Assembly (NCBI GenBank): GCA_035512155.1 | Contig: DATKEN010000101.1 | Coordinates: 1-64,000 of the forward strand | Direction: 5' to 3' | DNA: 64,000 nt | Source: JABCYV01 sp035512155 | GTDB lineage: Bacteria; Acidobacteriota; Terriglobia; Terriglobales; Acidobacteriaceae | Part shown: positions 58,462 to 64,000 of the stretch, piece after piece | Numbering within the stretch: the stretch's first letter is position 1 | Layout: the number at the start of each line of letters is the position of its first letter | The notes under the pieces: generated by a model | What the model saw: the letters and a program-made list of their open reading frames with translations, nothing else | Databases searched by the model: none | Told to the model about the DNA's origin: nothing | Translations under genes and position numbers: made by a program

Positions 58462-59292
58462 CTATTCTTTTTTCTTTTTCAATTTGCGGCGGATGTCCGG
58501 CCAGAATTCTTTGACTACGATTGTGAGCGTGTCGTATCCCACCTGCGAGCCCCATACGCTGAACGTGTTCCCAATGTTTCGATCGCTTCTGGGATGGTAG
58601 CTATAGGTGGAAATCCCGGCTGAGAGCGCGCTGCCGACTACTTCAGAGTAATTGAATTGCTGACCTCCGGAATCGGTGCGGGTCACGAAAATTCGGCTCA
58701 CGGAGTAACCCGTGCGGTGCCAGAATCCTCCCTTGCCCAGCTGGAAATAGCGCGGGTCCTGGCGGAGGATCGACGGGAGGATGGCCCCGGTTAAAAAGTT
58801 CTCGATCGTTCCATCGACAAAGTACGCCCCGTAACGTTTTCCGTAACCCTCGGCTCCCTGACCATAGCCTTCCTCGCTGTCTTCCGCCTGGCTTATGCCC
58901 GCCAGAAAACCGTACCAGGGGATCAGAATATAGTCGAATGAGCCGCGGGCCACTACCTTGAATTTTTGTCCGGTGGTGAGGGGCGGGACCTGGCCGGCAT
59001 TCTCCAAGGTTAGAAAGTTCGGCAGGGCAAAAAAAAGCCGGTCCTTCGATGTGCCCTCGCTTTGGTCCGGGGCCGTGTTGTCCTTATCGCCCTTGCTCTT
59101 ATCTCCGGACTGCGATGCCGGCGAGGCGGGTGGGTTGGACGTCGGCTTCTGCTGAGTTTGCTGAGCGTCAACTGCGGGCTGTTGTCCCGACGTAGGGTTA
59201 GCGTTCGGCGTCTGCGACTGCGGTACGGATTGAGTGAAGCAAAAAATACTAGTTAGTAACAGGCAGGCAACTGCAAGTCCCTTAATTCTCAA
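58462..59292 (-). CDS. Exported protein of unknown function, Acidobacteria type
   Basis: About 276 aa from TTG 59292 (RIKGLAVACLLLTSIFCFTQ is a signal peptide). A low-complexity Gln/Pro/Ser/Asp linker (about 25-75) follows, then a conserved-looking domain of 190 residues. That domain has FDYILIPWYGFLAGISQAED, GAYFVDGTIENFLTGAILPS and ILRQDPRYFQLGKGGFWHRT, and ends in a run of lysines. Alternating aromatic residues suggest a surface or outer-membrane protein. I do not know a family name. A longer frame overlapping tsaE is possible, but the signal peptide favours this start. Confidence 0.65.
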   Translation of the reverse strand: MRIKGLAVACLLLTSIFCFTQSVPQSQTPNANPTSGQQPAVDAQQTQQKPTSNPPASPASQSGDKSKGDKDNTAPDQSEGTSKDRLFFALPNFLTLENAGQVPPLTTGQKFKVVARGSFDYILIPWYGFLAGISQAEDSEEGYGQGAEGYGKRYGAYFVDGTIENFLTGAILPSILRQDPRYFQLGKGGFWHRTGYSVSRIFVTRTDSGGQQFNYSEVVGSALSAGISTYSYHPRSDRNIGNTFSVWGSQVGYDTLTIVVKEFWPDIRRKLKKKKE

Positions 59293-59347
59293 TTTTGTCC
59301 AGGCTCCAAAATTCCGGAAAAGAAGAAATGCGCCCCGGTTCACGGAG

Positions 59348-59779
59348 TCAACGGGTAGTAAGTTGGATTCTCCGCCCGCTCTCTCCCACCCGCTGTAGCG
59401 CGATTTCCACATCCCGCTCGCGCTCTAAGTGTGGGAACTTCTCTCCCCACTCTATCAGGAGAACGCTGTCTTCGGCCACGAGGTCATCCAGAGCAAGAGT
59501 CTCCAGCTCGCGCTCGGTATCCACCCGATACAGATCAATGTGGTAGAGGTTGACCGAAGGTGCGCGATACTCATGGACCAGGGTAAAGGTAGGGCTAGTG
59601 ACGTCTTCCTCGGAGGCGGCATGAAAACCTTCGGCGATGCCCTTGACCAGCGTGGTTTTGCCGGCGCCCAAGTCGCCGCGCAGCAGTACCAGCTTGGGAG
59701 GAGTCAGCATCGCAGCCAGCTTGCGCCCCAGGGCGACGGTCTCTTCGGCTGATTGTGTGGTGAATTCCTGCGTGCTCAT
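59348..59779 (-). CDS. tsaE: tRNA threonylcarbamoyladenosine biosynthesis ATPase TsaE
   Basis: A 143-aa YjeE/TsaE ATPase, partner of TsaB and TsaD in making t6A37 in ANN-decoding tRNAs. Walker A is GDLGAGKTTLVKG; TSPTFTLVHEY, DLYRVD and LIEWGEKF are the family motifs. The start is set at MSTQEFTTQSAEE; the longer frame adds unrelated residues. The PilZ gene lies about 120 bases upstream on the same strand. Confidence 0.94.
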   Translation of the reverse strand: MSTQEFTTQSAEETVALGRKLAAMLTPPKLVLLRGDLGAGKTTLVKGIAEGFHAASEEDVTSPTFTLVHEYRAPSVNLYHIDLYRVDTERELETLALDDLVAEDSVLLIEWGEKFPHLERERDVEIALQRVGESGRRIQLTTR

Positions 59780-59895
59780 CCTGATCGCGGGAGTTGACCC
59801 TGGCGTGAGATAGCCAGCATTTGGTTCAACGCCACCAAACCAGTATATCGAGGGTGAAACGCAGCGCGCAGAGGCGCGAGCAGCGGACAAATTTC

Positions 59896-60291
59896 TCAGT
59901 GCGATTTAGGAACTGCCCACTGACTAGATCGGATTCCCTGGAAGCTGCGGTCCGTTACCGAATCGACCACCATGCGCAGCGTGCGGTGATCATCATCGCC
60001 TAGAGCGATGAAGCGGAAGGGCTGCATGATTCCCTCGCTAGGCGCCCGCACGGGAGTCAGCATCTCGGCCATGCCATGAACTGGACCAGACTGCGTCTGA
60101 AAAGCGATCTCGACAAAATCGCCCTGTTCCAGACACCTGCCCAACCGCAGCAGGCCGCCGGTGACAGAAACAGTTTGGAGTTTGGCTTTAGCGCGCTGAC
60201 CATCTTCCAACATGACCAGTGCTGCAATCGAGCCGCCGAGGTGGACTCGGGGAGCGCGCCGCTGAGGGTGGGGTTGGGGAAAGTGAGTCAT
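59896..60291 (-). CDS. PilZ-domain protein
   Basis: 131 aa from MTHFPQPH; an ATG four codons upstream is possible. The N-terminal QRRAPRVHLGG provides the RxxxR arginines and VSVTGGLLRLG replaces the D/NxSxxG motif of c-di-GMP-binding PilZ domains (here V-T-G-G). With the second motif changed, nucleotide binding is uncertain. It may act as a degenerate PilZ scaffold. It is soluble, with no signal peptide. Confidence 0.75.
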   Translation of the reverse strand: MTHFPQPHPQRRAPRVHLGGSIAALVMLEDGQRAKAKLQTVSVTGGLLRLGRCLEQGDFVEIAFQTQSGPVHGMAEMLTPVRAPSEGIMQPFRFIALGDDDHRTLRMVVDSVTDRSFQGIRSSQWAVPKSH

Positions 60292-60449
60292 AGCCCACAT
60301 CAACTATGGCATTGCAGAGCGGCACGAGACAGGTTACGGAAGAACGTGTCCGGATTCTACTGCACGGAAATGCGGGGAGTCCGCTAATTACAAGGCTTGC
60401 AGGCACATACAGCCTAATGAGAATTAATTAATGTCTAACGATACTAGAT

Positions 60450-62018
60450 TCAGATGCGGACCAGCTTTTCTTGCGCGGTTTCCCGCACTCGACGAAAGGC
60501 TTCGGGGAAGGCCTTAACAAGATCAGTCGCGACCAGGGAATGCTCCCCCATGCTTTCGCGAGCCACATCACCTGCCAAGCCGTGAAGATGAACCGCTGCG
60601 ACTATGGCCTCTAAAACCCGCTTTGTATTTTGCGCAACTAAGCCCGCGGTCATGCCGGTCAAAATGTCGCCCGTACCGCCGGTCGCCATCCCAGGATTGC
60701 CTGTCCTATTCACCCAGACCGTCCCGTCCGGATGCGCAATCAAAGTGCGATGGCCCTTCAGCACTACGATCAATTCGTGTTCCCGGGCGAAACTTCGGGC
60801 AATGTTGATGCGATCGCGCTGTACCGCGCTGGTAATCGATCCGATAAGTCGGGCCATTTCCCCGGGATGCGGCGTGATCACGAGCGTCCGATCTTTGCCG
60901 TTCAGTTGCCCGGCGTGGTCCTCGAAAGCATTCAGGCCGTCCGCATCCAGGACGGTCGGCGTTTTGCGATTCTTCACAATGTTGCGCACGAACTCTGCAG
61001 TCTCCGTGTTTCGCGAGACGCCGGGACCCACCGCCAGCACCGTCTTACCTTCCACCAATCGGTCGACGCGACCATATTCCAGGGCGCGCAACGAGATGCT
61101 GCCGGCTTCGGTTTCCTCCAGCGGCTCGGTCATGAGCTCGGGATGAAAACCGGCCGCCGTGGGCAGCACAGACTTGGGAGTTGCGACGGTGGACAAACCT
61201 GCGCCCACGCGCAATGCTGCCATGCCAGCCATTGCAGCCGCGCCCGCCTTCCCCAGGGATCCGCCCAGAACGAGCACGTGCCCGAAGTTTCCCTTGTTTG
61301 AGTCGGATGGACGAGGTCCGATTAACGGCGCGACCTCCCGCGCCGTGGTCACGTTGAGATGTAGAGCAGAAACAATGGCCTCGTAGGGCGAGCCGATAGG
61401 CGCAACTACGATTGGACCGTGGGTGAGAAGTCCGAAAATATGCGCCGGCCGCGGTGCGGTAAAAGTAACAATTGCGTCGGCCCGCGCGACTGCGCCGGTC
61501 TGTTCGCCCATCACATCGGCATCTGCGCCCGACGGGATATCCACACAGACCACGGGCGCGTCACTGGCGTTCAATGCCGCAATCGCTTCGGCGTACAACC
61601 CCGTCACCGGGGGCCGAAAGCCCGTCCCCAGGATCGCATCAACCAGGAGGTCCGCTTGAAGCGCCGTCCCCGCCGCCCCACTCGCCAGTTCTTCCGAAGA
61701 ACGCACGGACACGGGCTCAATGGGCAGCTTAGTGAACATTTCCGCCGCATCGCCCTGTAACTCCGCCCGGTCGGCCAGCAGAACGACGCGCACATCCTTG
61801 CCAGATTCGTGCAGCTTCCGCGCAATCACGAAACCGTCCCCGCCGTTGTTTCCTTTGCCGCAAATGACTGTGATGCGCTTGGCCGCGGGGTATTGAGTCA
61901 GCGTAAATTCGGCCGCGGCGGCTCCCGCATTTTCCATCAGAGTCAACGAGGGGACACCGAAGCGCTCACTAGTGACGCGGTCAATCTCGCGCATTTCGGC
62001 GGCAGTGACGATCTTCAT
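60450..62018 (-). CDS. nnr: Bifunctional NAD(P)HX epimerase / dehydratase
   Basis: A 522-aa fusion that repairs hydrated NAD(P)H. The N-terminal YjeF_N epimerase (1-215) shows VICGKGNNGGDGFVIARKL and DAILGTGFRPPV. The C-terminal kinase-like dehydratase (about 230-510) has HVLVLGGSLGKAGAAAMAG, ITPHPGEMARL and the closing GMATGGTGDILTGM. All signature glycines are intact. It reads as a single gene with ATG 62018 (MKIVTAAEMREID). Confidence 0.95.
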   Translation of the reverse strand: MKIVTAAEMREIDRVTSERFGVPSLTLMENAGAAAAEFTLTQYPAAKRITVICGKGNNGGDGFVIARKLHESGKDVRVVLLADRAELQGDAAEMFTKLPIEPVSVRSSEELASGAAGTALQADLLVDAILGTGFRPPVTGLYAEAIAALNASDAPVVCVDIPSGADADVMGEQTGAVARADAIVTFTAPRPAHIFGLLTHGPIVVAPIGSPYEAIVSALHLNVTTAREVAPLIGPRPSDSNKGNFGHVLVLGGSLGKAGAAAMAGMAALRVGAGLSTVATPKSVLPTAAGFHPELMTEPLEETEAGSISLRALEYGRVDRLVEGKTVLAVGPGVSRNTETAEFVRNIVKNRKTPTVLDADGLNAFEDHAGQLNGKDRTLVITPHPGEMARLIGSITSAVQRDRINIARSFAREHELIVVLKGHRTLIAHPDGTVWVNRTGNPGMATGGTGDILTGMTAGLVAQNTKRVLEAIVAAVHLHGLAGDVARESMGEHSLVATDLVKAFPEAFRRVRETAQEKLVRI

Positions 62019-62128
62019 GGTGGTCGCCGTTTGTTGCTTCTTAGTTAGATGAGATGTTCAGATTTCAGTCGCCGGTTCAATTAGGACCGCGTCAGTGAAA
62101 TACGATCTTTGTGCGAAAAGACCAAAGA

Positions 62129-62145
62129 CGAACGACCAACGACTG
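62129..62145. repeat. 17-bp dispersed sequence shared with 31158-31174
   Basis: CGAACGACCAACGACTG is the exact complement of 31158-31174. It sits in the short gap between nnr and the permease terminator. Confidence 0.6.
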
Positions 62146-62170
62146 ACGATCCCGACTATAAAGCAAAAAA

Positions 62171-62194
62171 GCCCTCCGCGTCCGTGCGGAAGGC
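62171..62194 (-). terminator. Terminator of the APC permease gene
   Basis: On the minus strand GCCTTCCGC / GCGGAGGGC is a 9-bp stem with loop ACGGAC followed by TTTTTTGC, just after the permease stop at 62217. Confidence 0.88.
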
Positions 62195-62216
62195 CCATTT
62201 GGGTTGAGTGTAGGTC

Positions 62217-63839
62217 TCAGTCCGCCATGGAAGGTGCGGGTTTGGGCTCAACCGGATCGAGGATCGCCTGTACTCTGCTGTGATGCCGGCTATAACTGAA
62301 ATAGACCACCAGGCCGATGGCCAGCCAGATAATCAACCGAGCCCAATTGACCCAGCCCAGCTTGTACATCATGTATCCGTTGGAGACAACGCCAAGTATC
62401 GGAACCAGCGGCACCCACGGAGTGCGGAACGGCCGCGGCTGGCCAGGATTGGTATACCGCAAGACCATCACGGAAATTGACACGATCACAAATGCCAGCA
62501 GGGTTCCGATGTTCACCATCTTGCCGATGTCCTCGATGGGAGTCAGACTGCCTACGATCGCCGCCAATAGTCCTACAAGAATCGTATTCTTCCAGGGGGT
62601 ACGGAATTTGGGATGGACAGCGGCGAAGAATTTCTTCGGCAGCAGGCCGTCATTGGCCATCGCGTAGAGCACACGTGTCTGTCCGAGCAGCATCACCAGC
62701 ATCACGCTGGTAAGCCCAGCCAGTGCACCCAGCGTAATAATGTGCGACGCGGTACCCAAGCCGCGGTCCAGAAATGCGCGCGCGACCGGGGCCTCGATGT
62801 TGATTTGCTGCCAGCGCACCATCCCCGTGAGCACGCCAGCCACGGCGATATACAAGACGGTGCAGATCGCCAGCGAGGCGATCATGCCGATAGGTAAGTC
62901 CCGCTGTGGATTCTTGGCTTCCTGTGCCGTGGTCGAGACTGCATCGAACCCGATGTAGGCAAAGAAAATGTATGCCGCGCCTGCTCCGATTCCCGCGAAT
63001 CCATGGGGCGCAAACGAACTCCAATCAACACCCCAGTTGCTGCTATTGATGTACCGGGAGCCCAGCGCGATCACAAAAAGCACGACTGACACCTTAATCA
63101 CCACAATCCCAGTGTTGAATCTGGCACTCTCCTTGATCCCGATGACCAGAATCGCGGTTATCACCAGAGCGATAAGGAAGGCCGGCAGGTTCAGGCCGAT
63201 TTCCATTCCAAATAAGTGTGGCGCACCCAGCAAATCGTGCCCCCGCTGCAACAACTCAGGAGACTGCGAACTCACGATGGCGGTAACTTTGTCGAGGAAC
63301 GGTTGCGAGCCTGGCACCAGGGATGGGTCCGAGACCTGGGCTATCTGGCGAGCAATAATATTCTCGGCGGTCTTCAATGCTGTCCAGTGATCATAAGCCA
63401 GCCATAGCGGTATCTTGATGTGGAAGATATTCAGCAGTTCGATGAAGTGGTTCGACCAACCAGAAGATACCGTGCTGGCGCCCATGGCATACTCGAGCGT
63501 CAAATCCCAGCCGATGATCCAGGCGAGTAACTCGCCAAGCGTAGCGTAGGCATAGGTGTAGGCGCTGCCCGCCAGCGGAATCATAGCCGCGAACTCGGCA
63601 TAGCACAGACCGGCAAAAGCGCATCCCAGTCCTGACAAAACGAACGACAGCGTGAGTCCAGGACCAGCGTATTGCGCTCCCAGCCCGACCATGACAAAAA
63701 TGCCGGCGCCAATAATCGCGCCCACACCCAGCGCCGTAAGTTGAAAAGGTCCGAGAGTGCGTTTGAGGCAGTGTTCGCCGCCTTCGCGCGACTCCTCCAT
63801 CAGCAGATTTAGCGGCTTGGTGGCCAGCAGATTTGTCAT
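62217..63839 (-). CDS. APC-family amino acid permease (cationic amino acid transporter type)
   Basis: A 540-aa transporter with twelve to fourteen helices. The start KRTLGPFQLTALGVGAIIGA, then GIFVMVG, is the consensus helix 1 of the amino acid-polyamine-organocation family. GSAYTYAYATLGELLAWIIG and the helix 6 FFAYIGFDAVSTTAQEAKNP follow. A large external loop lies at about 135-210, as in CAT transporters. It imports amino acids in symport or exchange. A second permease of the same type precedes it by 22 bases. Confidence 0.92.
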   Translation of the reverse strand: MTNLLATKPLNLLMEESREGGEHCLKRTLGPFQLTALGVGAIIGAGIFVMVGLGAQYAGPGLTLSFVLSGLGCAFAGLCYAEFAAMIPLAGSAYTYAYATLGELLAWIIGWDLTLEYAMGASTVSSGWSNHFIELLNIFHIKIPLWLAYDHWTALKTAENIIARQIAQVSDPSLVPGSQPFLDKVTAIVSSQSPELLQRGHDLLGAPHLFGMEIGLNLPAFLIALVITAILVIGIKESARFNTGIVVIKVSVVLFVIALGSRYINSSNWGVDWSSFAPHGFAGIGAGAAYIFFAYIGFDAVSTTAQEAKNPQRDLPIGMIASLAICTVLYIAVAGVLTGMVRWQQINIEAPVARAFLDRGLGTASHIITLGALAGLTSVMLVMLLGQTRVLYAMANDGLLPKKFFAAVHPKFRTPWKNTILVGLLAAIVGSLTPIEDIGKMVNIGTLLAFVIVSISVMVLRYTNPGQPRPFRTPWVPLVPILGVVSNGYMMYKLGWVNWARLIIWLAIGLVVYFSYSRHHSRVQAILDPVEPKPAPSMAD

Positions 63840-63861
63840 CCGTTAGGTTGCTCCTTCGCAG

Positions 63862-64000
63862 CTAAGCTGAGGCGCTTCCCGCTGCCTGGCGAGAATGCCG
63901 CGACCACAGGTAATAGACCGGAATCCCCAGCAGCACGATGATCAGTCCCGGCCAGGTATATTGCGGTTTATAGCGCAATAGTACGACATCAATAAACAAA
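63862..64000 (-). CDS. C-terminal end of a second APC-type permease (partial)
   Basis: The minus strand gives 45 residues to a TAG at 63862: FIDVVLLRYKPQYTWPGLII, VLLGIPVYYLWSRHSRQAAG, SASA. The last hydrophobic helix followed by YYLWSRH matches the terminus of amino acid permeases (typical end: LLGIPVYxxW). The rest lies beyond the window. The 22-bp gap to the downstream permease indicates a tandem pair in one operon. Confidence 0.75.
   Translation of the reverse strand, partial: LFIDVVLLRYKPQYTWPGLIIVLLGIPVYYLWSRHSRQAAGSASA

Noticed and set aside
1..64000. CRISPR arrays, prophage genes, rRNA operons
   Set aside because: No regularly spaced direct repeats, phage structural genes or rRNA sequence were seen.

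Overview
The window looks like a chromosomal segment of an Acidobacteriota bacterium, probably of the Terriglobales/Koribacter type. This rests on protein content and style: many secreted proteins unique to that phylum, NtrC-type two-component pairs, abundant REP-like palindromes, and a tRNA of an unusual class reported from Acidobacteria. No rRNA or other phylogenetic marker is present, so the assignment is inference. Coding density is high, most genes look native and complete, and accessory pieces are scattered between housekeeping operons.

Layout. Bases 1-2500 are accessory: a PIN-domain nuclease cut by the window edge, translationally coupled to a 257-aa unknown; an IS1595-type transposase; and a REP-like palindrome cluster. 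Next come comM/yifB, a three-PAS histidine kinase, an SDR, an NTF2-like secreted protein, a secreted phosphoesterase and a thiolase. A remnant of a second thiolase lies on the far side of the phosphoesterase. Bases 11697-11889 hold a tiny complete transcription unit encoding a 14-residue lysine-rich peptide. Bases 11933-18798 form the heat-shock/repair block hrcA-grpE-dnaJ-rsmE-helicase/nuclease, with a CIRCE operator at its head. A sarcosine-oxidase-like enzyme follows. Bases 20282-22096 carry a compact type II restriction-modification system: a BamHI-like endonuclease, a beta-class methyltransferase and an HTH controller. Mrp, an SDR, cytochrome bd (cydAB), a MITE-like hairpin element, an acyl-CoA thioesterase, a Lon-substrate-domain protein and a MoxR-like/VWA pair fill 22-32.5 kb.

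The most unusual locus is 33.1-34.6 kb. It has a 90-nt class II tRNA-like gene with a serine-type body and G73, but a glycine GCC anticodon. Its acceptor stem reads most naturally as 8 bp with a 4-bp T-stem (an allo-tRNA). Upstream is a CRP-like site at the class II activator distance from a -10 box. Downstream, before a strong terminator, is a 20-nt sequence able to pair with the whole anticodon arm. A RES/Xre toxin-antitoxin pair abuts it. This is the best candidate for a poorly described system in the window.

Bases 34.7-46.2 kb carry a spermidine-dehydrogenase-like FAD enzyme, a CDGSH protein, a glycosyltransferase, a degenerate RAYT transposase inside nested inverted repeats, a two-component pair and an Asp-box propeller. 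Bases 46.3-53.6 kb carry an outer-membrane protein, a second NtrC/kinase pair and a TPR protein. Bases 53.7-64 kb carry a PMT-like glycosyltransferase behind a sigma-54-type promoter, an intact RAYT with its REP sequences, an MFS exporter, fabI, an unknown surface protein, tsaE, a PilZ protein, bifunctional nnr and two APC permeases (the second cut by the edge).

All functional calls come from reading the sequence. No searches were run.
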